64,000 bases of DNA, taken from contig JAKSZU010000011.1 of assembly GCA_026018925.1 (NCBI GenBank), forward strand, positions 8,080,485-8,144,484. The letters are read 5' to 3'. Every line of letters starts with the position of its first letter. Position 1 is the first letter of the stretch. Both the position numbers and the translations under genes were made by a program. Origin of the DNA: Tupaia tana. Its lineage: Eukaryota > Chordata > Mammalia > Scandentia > Tupaiidae. The notes below the pieces were generated by a model that ran no database searches, was not told the origin of the DNA, and saw only the letters and a program-made list of their open reading frames with translations. Of the stretch, positions 55,692 to 64,000 are shown piece by piece.

Positions 55692-55850
55692 AGCTTTATT
55701 TATTTATACTTTTTGTTCGGAATAATGATAGATTCACAGGATTGCAAATAGATGTACAGAAAGTTCCTCTGTACCCTTCCCTCAACCTCCCCTAGTGGTA
55801 CCATACTGTATTACTACAGCGTAATATCAAAAGCCAGGAAATAGATATTT
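55692..55850. mobile_element. L1M-like fragment
   Basis: AATGATAGATTCACAGGATT, CCTCTGTACCCTTCCCTCAA, CCCCTAGTGGTACCATACTG and GCGTAATATCAAAAGCCAGG match a conserved old L1 segment. Orientation not settled. Confidence 0.65.
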
Positions 55851-55854
55851 ATAT

Positions 55855-56272
55855 AATCTACAGAATGGAGATTTTTAAAAACAGCACAGTTCTGGTGGAA
55901 TAGACACCCATCTGAACCTTTGCCAAGCAATTTTTAAAAAGTGAAGAAATATAGGGAACTCTCAAAGGGATACTTTTGATTTAATAAATAGCTATCGAAG
56001 GTTATCTATTGTACAAATAGAATGTGTGATCTTTTTAAAAGTCTGCAAAACGTTTATAAAATGTTTATATAGTCGATCACAAAAAATAATAAGTTTCCTG
56101 AATGGTTAAATAATATTAAACTCATACGCTCTAAGTAAAAAGTAATAAAGGAAAAGTAAAATTAATAAAACCAGTAAAAAGATTTTTTTTAATGTTAGTA
56201 TATTTTTTAAAATGCTTGAATGATGAAAGAGATCAAATAATAGTTAAAGAACATTTATATAAGAGCCAAATA
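55855..56272. other. Unassigned AT-rich sequence
   Basis: No element recognised. Confidence 0.4.
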
Positions 56273-56275
56273 GGG

Positions 56276-56516
56276 CCTGGTTTCATGGCTTGGTGATTTA
56301 AGGTAGTCAGACCCGATATGACCTACTATAAGGTTCAAGTCCCAGACTTGATGGCTTGAGCAGTACCCTGGCTACATGGGCATGTGTACCCAGTAACACA
56401 AAAGATGAGATAAATGGAGGAGAAGGAATTGAAGCAGCCATTCTCATGGGGGCTACTTTCTCCTTCTCTGTCTCTGTGTTTCTCTCTTGTAAGTGCAGGC
56501 ATCTTCCAAAAAAAGG
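56276..56516 (+). mobile_element. SINE-C, old
   Basis: GGCCTGGTTTCATGGCTTGG head, GGTTCAAGTCCCAGACTTGA, TAAATGGAGGAGAAGGAATT and GTAAGTGCAGGCATCTTCC. Confidence 0.8.
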
Positions 56517-56519
56517 GGG

Positions 56520-57880
56520 AGGGTGAGGAGCATCAGCTATTGATAGACAGTCCAAATTAGAAACAAACAAAAGCAGTCCAAAATGTATGAAGAAACCCTC
56601 AGAGATTTATCCAAGGGAAAAGAATTTTCATTATTGTCCATAGCACTAGGAAACACCAGTTTACTATGGAGGATAGACATTTTAGGGAATTGTTCAAGTG
56701 CAATAGCAACTCATGGTGTTGCCAAGTCTACCATTCTGCAACATCATTAGTACTATTTTTGCAGCAGTTGATACTCCACCCTGTTGAACACTGGCACTTA
56801 CTAAGAGGATTTATCACATCCGTTTGGTTTTCTCTTCTATTCAATACTACCTTTTTTTTACACCGCCCTTTCTTCCTAATTTTACCTCCTATGTTGGCCC
56901 CAATGATCCAGGCCTTGTCCCACCAATTGTCACGTTCTTTATGACAATTAACTGATCGAGTTTCCCTCTCCGCTTTCCTTGATTGTCTTTTCCTTATTAT
57001 TTCACCCACTTCCCACACAGCTGCCTAGGGAGACCTTCAAATCCCTCCCTCCCTGCTTTTCTGTTTTCTAGAAAGAAAATACAGAAAAAGAAAATAGAGG
57101 AAACTTCACTTGGTTTTGCTTCATTCTAAGGGCTTCAATGGACTCGAGAGATCTAGCTCCTTTTCTCTTGTGAACGTCCTAGCTTCCTTCCCTTTTATTT
57201 CTGAGTTGTCAGCCTTTCCATCTCCTATTTTAACCAGAGTACTTGTTCTCCCACGGCCTATAAAACTTCACTTTCGTACTCTATGGTTACTACAACTTAG
57301 TGCAGCAAATTTATGGCTAAAACAGAGACCATCATCTTCTTCCGTACTGTTGTTTTGTTTTGTTTTTTCTTAATGAAGCTTGACTTGGGACAGCTTTGGT
57401 ATCATTAAACATTATTTCATCATTATATATTTGCTTAAGTTTTTATGTGCTTATTGTCATTACTCTCCAACTCACAGGAGAGGATTTGTGTGTGTGTGTG
57501 TGTGTGATTTGGGTTGATAGTCACCATCTAATCCTGTGCCTATAAAGTGAGACATAAATAGTTTAGTAGATTGTCCCCTAAAATAGATGGTAAGGCCTGA
57601 GATGGCAGGGTTTGACAGCTTTACAGAGTTTTGCTATTTCCTTGTAATAAAGACTTATGAATCTTCTGGATGACTCATAGTCTGTCTTGATACTTCTGAT
57701 AATTTTGTATTATCGAGGGTAGAAACGAATGACCAAACTTGTCTTAATGAGGTAGAAAACAAAGTCGTTGGAAAAAACTATATTAAATGTAGAACAAACA
57801 AATGAAAACATATAATATGTTACTGAGGACAGACAGAAATTTCTGTGTGGGAGACTAAAACTCATCCCATAGCAATAGCA
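56520..57880. other. Unassigned block
   Basis: No repeat recognised apart from an 11-unit GT run at 57487-57507. A 96-codon basic minus ORF (56728-57018) and an overlapping plus ORF show no known domain. Confidence 0.4.
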
Positions 57881-57884
57881 CATA

Positions 57885-58085
57885 TAAATAGATTTTTTTC
57901 TCCCTCTGGGAGAATGTATCTCTCAGTGGGCCATGATCACACTGCTACCCGTGCTCCTTCACACCTCTATCCTGTTGGAATTTTGGTCACACACATACAC
58001 ACCCAGTGTGCCTTTTAAGCCACCAGGGTTGGGACTCAAACTGTGATTGGCCATGTGGGATCTGGTCCCCTAACTACTAGATCAT
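57885..58085 (-). mobile_element. SINE-A/C, old antisense
   Basis: GGCCATGATCACACTGCTAC, TTTTAAGCCACCAGGGTTGG, GACTCAAACTGTGATTGGCC and ATGTGGGATCTGGTCCCC. Confidence 0.78.
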
Positions 58086-58235
58086 GGGGTTCACCCAAGA
58101 ATTGAATTTTTGAAAGTCACAGTCCTCTGTTAGTATTTTGAAAATTTTTTAAAATCATGATTGTCACTGTTTAAGTGCAGACATACAAGTAACCAAATAA
58201 ATATAAAATATATGTTTATGAACAATACTTTCTCG

Positions 58236-58405
58236 GGACCAGCAGGGGGCATGGTGGTTAAGGTGCTGGACACTCCCACGTGGCCAACCGCGGTTCGAGT
58301 TCCTGACCTGATGACTTGTTTTCTCACTTTCCCTCTCTCTCTTTCTGTGTCTCTCTCTGGTCAAATTAAAATAAGTGAATGAATAATTAAAAATTTTAAA
58401 AACCC
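58236..58405 (+). mobile_element. SINE-D
   Basis: GGGACCAGCAGGGGGCATGG head, GCGGTTCGAGTTCC B box and TCTCTCTGGTCAAATTAAAA end. One of the best-preserved short copies. Confidence 0.93.
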
Positions 58406-58644
58406 AATATTTTCTCTTATTTTATGCTATGTTGTCTGATACTTTCTATCCTTTCCTACAGGTTAAGCACCTTTTATTCAAAACGTTTGAATCTAAAAAT
58501 GCTTCAGAGTTTGGAATTTTTTGGATTTGGAAGTCTTTGCATATAAATAATGAGATATGTTAAGTTAAGCACATTTACTTACATTTCGTACATATCTTAT
58601 ATGCATAACCTTTGGGTTAATGTAAGTACATTGTGTGCTTAGAC

Positions 58645-58862
58645 TTCTAAAAGTAGTAGTTTTCAACAGGTGGCTAAGGAGACATTCTACCATGTCTGGA
58701 GATATGTAATTCCCTGCAGGGCGATTAGGAGCAGGGAGGGTGCTGACGGCATTAACTGGGTAAGTCTAAGGATGTTACTCCAAACCTACAATGCATATGG
58801 TAGCCCCACAGTCAAGAAGTATTCATCTTGAAATATCAATAGAGCCGAGGTTGAAAAGCCCA
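58645..58862. mobile_element. Non-autonomous hAT-type element
   Basis: AGTAGTTTTCAACAGGTGGC left end, ATGTCTGGAGATATGTAATT, CCTACAATGCATATGGTAGC and CAATAGAGCCGAGGTTGAAA right end. The TTCTCAAC...GTTGAGAA type inverted ends fit an old MER-class hAT fossil. Confidence 0.7.
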
Positions 58863-58869
58863 AATCAGA

Positions 58870-59676
58870 GGGGTTACACCTACCATCTAGTTACGTGGTC
58901 ATGTCCATGTACCTTTCTCTCAATGCCAGGGTTACCAAGAAGGGAGAGACGTTGCCTGTAATATTTAGCCCAAGTTCTTCCAAGATGGATAATACTGTCT
59001 TTGGGAAGTCCTCACAAAGTAGGCCATTTTCTCTTATTATAATGCTTAGTGTACTCTTTCTTCAAGTTTATATCAACTTGTGAGACTTAGGTCTTCAAGG
59101 CCATCCAGGGCACTTTGAGGTTAAAACGTTAATGAATGCCTCTCTGAGTGCCCATGAAAGCTGATTCATCACTCAGGGTGATTAGCAGTGTTGGGTTAGA
59201 ACTAATGAGCTTCGAGTGCCAGTGGTTGCTATTTGAGCATAGTGGGGCATTGAGACTCAACAGCACTCAACTTCTTTCTGACCTACCCGGGCCTCTGTTA
59301 CTTCAAAACCCAGTAGTGAGAAAACTGCTGAAATAGCAATCTATTCCCCATCAGGCTAATTACTTCTTTTCCCAAGATCAAGACTATATTTTGGAAGGGC
59401 TGAGACATCTGAAAGCAGAGAACATCCTGCCTACCAGGGCAGGGAAGCTCAGGCGGGTTTTGTGACCCTCAGAAAAATAGGCTATTAGCAAAGGATCTGA
59501 AGGCAGGACGTAAAGTGGAAGGACTTCCAATGTGGTCTATACACCACCCAGCCAAGAAGCAAGCTGTTACTAAAACTCAGAAGCATGAGTTTAGGCAGTG
59601 TGCCATGCTAGACAGCTGCTGCCATGCAGAAAGAGAGGGTGGCAGTGGAACTGAGAAGCCCGACAGAATACAAGGG
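58870..59676. other. Unassigned sequence
   Basis: No repeat or gene recognised. Confidence 0.4.
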
Positions 59677-59677
59677 G

Positions 59678-59800
59678 ACTTCAAAAGGTCCTGGGTAATG
59701 GAATGAAAATATGGGATCATTTTGGTGCAAAAATAAGTAAATAAATCCCCACACGGTTTGTTCATAATATGCATTTTTCATGAACTTCTTGAAGATCACT
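59678..59800. mobile_element. Mariner-like MITE, family M1
   Basis: GACTTCAAAAGGTCCTGGGT arm, GATCATTTTGGTGCAAAAAT core, CATAATATGCATTTTTCATG and AACTTCTTGAAGATCACTC. Well preserved. Confidence 0.9.
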
Positions 59801-59804
59801 CCCA

Positions 59805-60375
59805 GACCCCATAATTGCAAACCTTAGAGATTTTGGGATGAAGGATCTGAAGTTACTAGAGGTTGGAAAGTTTGAGGTTGTCAGAGCAACTGCTCAGCAC
59901 ACTCAAGATGGGAGACATGTTATTCTAGTTTTCTTATGAATAATTAATGTGTTTTAAAAATCTAAATGGAAATTTTTTTAAATTTTGCAGGATTATTAGA
60001 TCTAATTCTGATGGATTTGTTCTGCAGACTTACTGGTTGGGTAATAGTTTTTGCACGAGTCTGAGGATGAGGTCCTAGATTTCTGTTTCTATGTGCAATT
60101 ACTATAGCACTAGGCAATGAGGGGGGTCTGGCATTGGTATGACTTCTATCTCCTGGCCAAGACTGTATAATATTTAAGTGTGTGGGAGGACTGATACAAT
60201 TTCTAAAAGCTCACTTTTTCTAAGACGTGCTCTAGATTTGAGAAGACTCGATGATAATAGAACTGTCCTAAACGAGTACAATACATCATATCGTGTTTTC
60301 TGTCACTGCTCAAGTAAATGTCAGGAGATCAGAGCATGGGGAAAGAGAAGTTAATGAGTCAAAACTTTTTGGCTA
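59805..60375. other. Unassigned sequence
   Basis: No repeat or gene recognised. Confidence 0.4.
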
Positions 60376-60392
60376 TAAAAAATCTGAGCAGA

Positions 60393-60663
60393 GGGGCCAA
60401 CAGTTAGCATAATGGTTATGTCGCTGGACTCCCATGTAGTCCACCGTGGTTCGAGTCCTGGACCTGGTGGCTTAAACTCACACAGGGTGCGTGCGCGTGT
60501 GTGCCCAAGATCCCAAGAGGAGAATGGAGGAGAAGGGATTGCGGCGTGGCCATCCTTGGGGGTTGATTTCTCGCTTTCTGTCTCTCTGTCTCTCTCTTTC
60601 TGGCGAGCACACAGAACCTATGACAAAAACCTCTCAAAAAAAAAAAAAGAAAGAAAAAACAAT
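60393..60663 (+). mobile_element. SINE-A, young
   Basis: The perfect TSD AAAAATCTGAGCAGAG at 60377-60392 and 60664-60679 gives exact ends. The ORF of 195 codons spanning this and the next SINE is not a gene. Confidence 0.98.
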
Positions 60664-60679
60664 AAAAATCTGAGCAGAG

Positions 60680-60935
60680 AGCAACCAGGTGACATGGTAA
60701 TTAAGACACCTGGATTCCACATGGTTGACTGCGTGGTTCATATCCTAGATTGGCGACTTGTAAAACACACCAAGCATGTGTGCATGTATGCCCCAAATCC
60801 CAAGAGGAGAATGGAAAGGAAGGAATTGCAGTGTGGCCCTTTCTCTGAGGGATGCTCTCTCACTTTCCCTCTCTTTCTCTCTCTTACTGTCTTTCTCTGG
60901 CAAGTGCATGTGCCCTACAGAAAACTAAAAAAAAG
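60680..60935 (+). mobile_element. SINE-A, old, tandem to the young copy
   Basis: GCAACCAGGTGACATGGTAA, CTGGATTCCACATGGTTGAC, CCAAATCCCAAGAGGAGAAT and GCATGTGCCCTACAGAAAAC. Confidence 0.9.
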
Positions 60936-61064
60936 TTTTACAAGGGAAGGATGTCAATACAATGGCATGCCAGTTTCTTACAGACTTTTTGCTAGATAAA
61001 TTATACAAATGTGAAGATGGAGGTAGGGAAGGGGTAACTGAAGTTAGCAAGTAACCGAATTTGA

Positions 61065-61190
61065 TGTCTATAACCCGGGTATCTTCATTATTTTCATTCA
61101 GTGAATGAGGAAAGTGAGAAATTAAGACACTTGTGGGCCACATAGTTATTAGAAGATGGAACCAGGTATTCCAAATACACTCATTTGATC
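61065..61190 (-). mobile_element. MIR fragment, antisense
   Basis: TCATTATTTTCATTCAGTGA, ATGAGGAAAGTGAGAAATTA and CACATAGTTATTAGAAGATG match the antisense MIR core (tail of GAGGAAACTGAGGC type). Confidence 0.7.
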
Positions 61191-61194
61191 TATT

Positions 61195-61945
61195 TACATG
61201 CTGCCTTCTCTTCCTACCTCATACAATCTCTGTGCTTCATAGCAGGAGATGATCCTCTGAAATTCTGGATGTTTGCAATTATTTTAAATGCCTTGTGGGA
61301 CATTAAAAGTATTTATTAAAACTTAATGGAAGGTGAACAACCCAATCAAATCAATGATAATTTGTGATTCCTTCTCCTTTGTATTAATAGACTTGTTAAA
61401 GGCTAAACAATAACCATATCTTTTCTTAGACAGTTGGTATGAAAGAACAAAATAACTGTACCCTTTACTATCCAGTTATTTATAAGATAACTCAGTTATT
61501 TTACTTTTCTGAAAGGCTAATCTGGATCAGCCTCAAGGACTTTATTAGGTAATATAGCAATCTGTTTTCACTGTAACTAAAAATAAACACAATATTTTCA
61601 ACAACAATGCCATCATTACTATTTAAACACTTTCAGTTTATATTTGTGTAGCATTTCAAGTACTTTTAGTTTTTTTTAGTTTTAGTTTTTGTTTTTGTGT
61701 TTTACCATGGCTTTCCTGATTCAAAATAGACACAGTAAGTATTTCAATGATCCTTTCCCCAGAAGAAGGCCTTGCATCTTTACAAAGGAAAAATGGCTAA
61801 CATAGAGGGCCTGTGGCTCGTTCACTAATGTTCAGTCTACCAGGGTAGTAGGCAAGAACAACTCTATGATCCCAAAACATTTGACAAGCAATATTGGTGC
61901 TGAAACCATTGAAACATAATCCTAAAGCCTGAGGCAGCTGCCAGA
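61195..61945. other. Unassigned AT-rich sequence
   Basis: No element recognised. A TTTTAGTTTT run lies at about 61665-61700. Confidence 0.4.
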
Positions 61946-61960
61946 ATTAAGACCTATTTT

Positions 61961-61977
61961 CTTTTTCTTTTCTTTTT

Positions 61978-62017
<40 letters not shown>

Positions 62018-62250
62018 ATAGGGCGTGTGCGCTCACCAGACAGACAGAGAGAGACAGAGAGACAGAAAGTGAGAATTCACCATCCAGGGGGGATGACCAT
62101 GCCTCAATCCCTTCTCCATTCTTTTCTCGGGATCTTGGGCACGCACGCACATGCGCCCTGCGTGAGTTTAAGCCACCGGATCCAGGACACGAACCGCGGT
62201 GGACTATGTGGGAGTCCAGCGACATAGCCATTACGCTAACTGCTGGTCCC
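61961..62250 (-). mobile_element. SINE-A, young, very long poly(T)
   Basis: TSD AAGACCTATTTT at 61949-61960 and 62251-62262. The T tract of about 37 is the longest in the window. The GGAGAGG part of the 3' end is missing. Confidence 0.97.
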
Positions 62251-62307
62251 AAGACCTATTTTTTCATTTCATCTATTTTTGACATTTTAAGAACAAACTA
62301 AAGAAGG

Positions 62308-62555
62308 CCAGCACTGCAGCTCAGTACTCAGTGGGACCTGGATCCCACCTGGCCTACTGCAACTCAGATCCCTGGTGGCTTGAAAACACACCAGCACGTG
62401 CGTATGCATGCTTTAAGTCCCACCAGAACAGAAATGGAGGAGAAGGGATTGAGGCATGATTACTTTCCACACACTAGCAGGTGTTTTCTCCCTCTATCTT
62501 TCGCTCTCTGATAAGTGCATGCACCCTCTGCAATGAAAAAAGTTTATAAAAAATA
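62308..62555 (+). mobile_element. SINE-C, old
   Basis: GGCCAGCACTGCAGCTCAGT head, CTGGATCCCACCTGGCCTAC, GAAATGGAGGAGAAGGGATT and GCATGCACCCTCTGCAATG. Confidence 0.82.
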
Positions 62556-62642
62556 AGGAAAATAAAAAGAATCAAACAAGAAGTAGCAATTTTATTGCTT
62601 GGTGGATACATGAATATTTTCAGAGTTTGAAAGTTCAATGTT

Positions 62643-62732
62643 AGGCCAGTAGGTGACATGGTGGTTAAGGCACTGGACTCCCACACGGCCGACTGTCGTT
62701 TGAGTCCTAGACCTGATGACTTGCTTTCTCAC

Positions 62733-62791
<59 letters not shown>

Positions 62792-62855
62792 GGTGAGCTC
62801 GCATGCCCTATAGCAAAATTAATAATAAAAAATAAAATAAAATAAAATGTTTAAA
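62643..62855 (+). mobile_element. SINE-D with (CT)n expansion
   Basis: GGCCAGTAGGTGACATGGTG head, GGACTCCCACACGGCCGACT, about 25 CT units (62739-62788) and a GCCCTATAGCAAAATTAATA end with AAATAAAATA repeats. Confidence 0.9.
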
Positions 62856-62912
62856 AAGAACCAGTATAACGTTGACCAACAATTCCATTTCTTAGATGAA
62901 ACTATTACTAAT

Positions 62913-63320
62913 ATGAAGAGTCTTCAAAAAATTAAAGGAAACTATGTATTATGAAAAAACATGTTTGATTAAAAACAACTTTTACACTAAAATAAATTCA
63001 TATTTTAATTCCATATTTTTCCTTTTTTTTGGAGAGGTTCTTTTTTTGCTATAGGGTGCGTGTGCTCGCCAGAAAGACAGAGACAGAGACAGAAACCAAG
63101 AAATCACTCCCCAGGGAGGATAGCCACATCACAGTCCCTTCTCTTCTATTCTCCTCTCGGGATCTTGGGCACGCAAGCACACTTGCCCGGCATGAATTTA
63201 AACCACCGGGTCCTGGACTCGAATTGTGGTCGACTATGTGGGAATCCAGCAACATAGCCGTTATGCCAACTGCTGGTCCCTTAATTCCGTTTTTAAATGA
63301 CATTTTTGAAGTTCTCTTGT
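62913..63320. mobile_element. Mariner-like MITE, family M1, split by SINE-A
   Basis: GAGTCTTCAAAAAATTAAAG arm and ACTAAAATAAATTCATATTT core lie left of 63022. TTTAAATGACATTTTTGAAG lies right of 63281. The SINE-A between interrupts the palindrome. Confidence 0.85.
63023..63280 (-). mobile_element. SINE-A, young, inside MITE
   Basis: TTAATTCC plus a T-rich stretch occurs on both sides (63005-63020; 63281-63294) as an imperfect TSD. Body and head (ACTGCTGGTCCC) are complete. Confidence 0.95.
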
Positions 63321-63389
63321 AGTTTGGTATGCTTCTGTTCAGAATTTTGATAAGTTTATATTATATACAAATACCACATACCAGTTAGT

Positions 63390-63810
63390 TATGGCTAAAA
63401 TAATGCTTCAGTACATTACCACAAAACCTCAAAAACATATTATAACATTTATTTTAAAGTCTGCAAGGTTTAGCCTGATTTAGAATCTAGCTGGCTTTGC
63501 CCACGTGTCTGTGGTCCACTGTGGGTCAACCAGATGGCTGGGCTGATCTGGGCTGGGTTTGCTCACATGTTTAGGGAATCAGCTGGCTGAAGGCGGATCT
63601 AGGGAGGCTTCTGCTGGGATAACAGAGGTGGCTCACTTTGCTCCACTTGTCATTCATCCTCCAGAAGACTCATCCAGACATGTCCTCATAATAATCGTAA
63701 AGCTTAAGAGCTTGAGTAGACTGTACAAGAGGTTTTCAAGCTTCTTATGTCACAACTACTAATGTTCCAATAGCCAAACGAAGTCACAAGGATGAATTAT
63801 GTATTAAGAA
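63390..63810 (-). mobile_element. Probable MaLR/ERVL LTR, antisense
   Basis: ATTTATTTTAAAGTCTGCAA, GGGTCAACCAGATGGCTGGG, GATCTGGGCTGGGTTTGCTC, GGGAATCAGCTGGCTGAAGG and CCAATAGCCAAACGAAGTCA follow an antisense LTR pattern seen in old mammalian LTRs. The subfamily is unknown. Confidence 0.55.
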
Positions 63811-64000
63811 AGAGAAAACAGATTTCACTCATGATGAGAAAGCTGCAAAGTCTATGGCAAAGGTCAAGGCTAAAGAGAGAGAGAGATGAAAAATTGGAAA
63901 TTTCAACACACTCAAATAGATTCTACAGTAACACCCAAATATTGTCTTCTTAATTGTTTAATTTTACAAATACAGGATAAAAATTCTATCACTTTATGAC
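63811..64000. other. Unassigned end of window
   Basis: A-rich sequence with an AGAGAGAGAGAG run at 63876-63887. Nothing else recognised. Confidence 0.4.

Noticed and set aside
60412-60999. 195-codon ORF
   Set aside because: It spans a young SINE-A and an adjacent old SINE. The peptide recurs at unrelated SINE copies, so it is not a gene.
1-64000. Colugo (Dermoptera) origin
   Set aside because: The t-SINEs described from colugos are built of tRNA-Ile-like units only, and none are seen. Not fully excluded, since other dermopteran SINEs may exist.
1-64000. CRISPR array, operon or other prokaryotic system
   Set aside because: All repeats are dispersed retroposons or simple repeats. Composition, L1/MIR/LTR content and the lack of dense ORFs show mammalian nuclear DNA.

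Overview
The window is nuclear DNA of a placental mammal. I see no recognisable protein-coding exon, rRNA, tRNA gene or CRISPR array; it reads as intergenic or deep intronic sequence. It is packed with retroposons: tRNA-derived SINEs, old L1 (L1M-type), L2, MIR, MaLR/MLT1-type and other ERVL-type LTRs, hAT (MER5-type) fossils and small mariner-like palindromic elements. All of these are eutherian signatures. Exact family names come from remembered consensus motifs, not from a search.

Lineage clue. The dominant repeat, called here SINE-A, is about 260 bp. It opens GGGACCAGCAGTTAGCGTAA, carries pol III A and B boxes (B box GGTTCGAGTCCC), has a tRNA-unrelated body and ends CCTATAGCAAAAACCTCTC plus poly(A). 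A second family, SINE-E, joins a tRNA-like segment to a 7SL/Alu-like segment; the antisense strand carries CCTGCCTCAGCCTCCCAG and GCACCACCACACTCAG. 7SL-derived SINEs are known only from Euarchontoglires. No rodent B1/B2/ID, rabbit C-repeat or dimeric primate Alu dominates, and the tRNA-Ile t-SINEs described from colugos are absent. A tree shrew (Scandentia) is therefore my best guess, held at moderate confidence.

Layout. 1-8 kb: SINEs of several ages over MLT1, MER5 and L2 fossils. 8-16 kb: long unassigned stretches, an old L1M fragment, a mariner-like MITE and a 177-codon unexplained ORF on the minus strand. 16-20 kb: an L1 3' end, a second L1M split by a young SINE, and a nested SINE-in-SINE. 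20-26 kb: unassigned AT-rich sequence, tandem SINEs with a large GAAA/GGAA microsatellite, then about 1.6 kb without recognised repeats. 26-34 kb: SINEs, two copies of one LTR family, and a repeat-poor block at 29.9-31.5 kb with homeodomain, CCAAT, AP-1 and CRE motifs that is the best regulatory candidate. 34-48 kb: SINE clusters alternating with repeat-poor blocks, including a truncated 40-bp SINE with a perfect 21-bp duplication at 44.6 kb. 48-64 kb: MIR, SINE-B, SINE-A, MITEs and AT-rich unassigned stretches, ending in a probable LTR.

No genes work together here. The functional interest lies in retroposon history (nested insertions give a relative clock) and in candidate conserved noncoding elements. 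SINE subfamilies used below: A = long, young to old; B = ends CATAGAAGAAATAAATAAAC; C = old, diverged relatives of A; D = short, with the tRNA part and a body ending CTGGTCAAATTAAA; E = tRNA-7SL chimera. Repeat boundaries are good to about 5-20 bp, except where a target-site duplication (TSD) fixes them.
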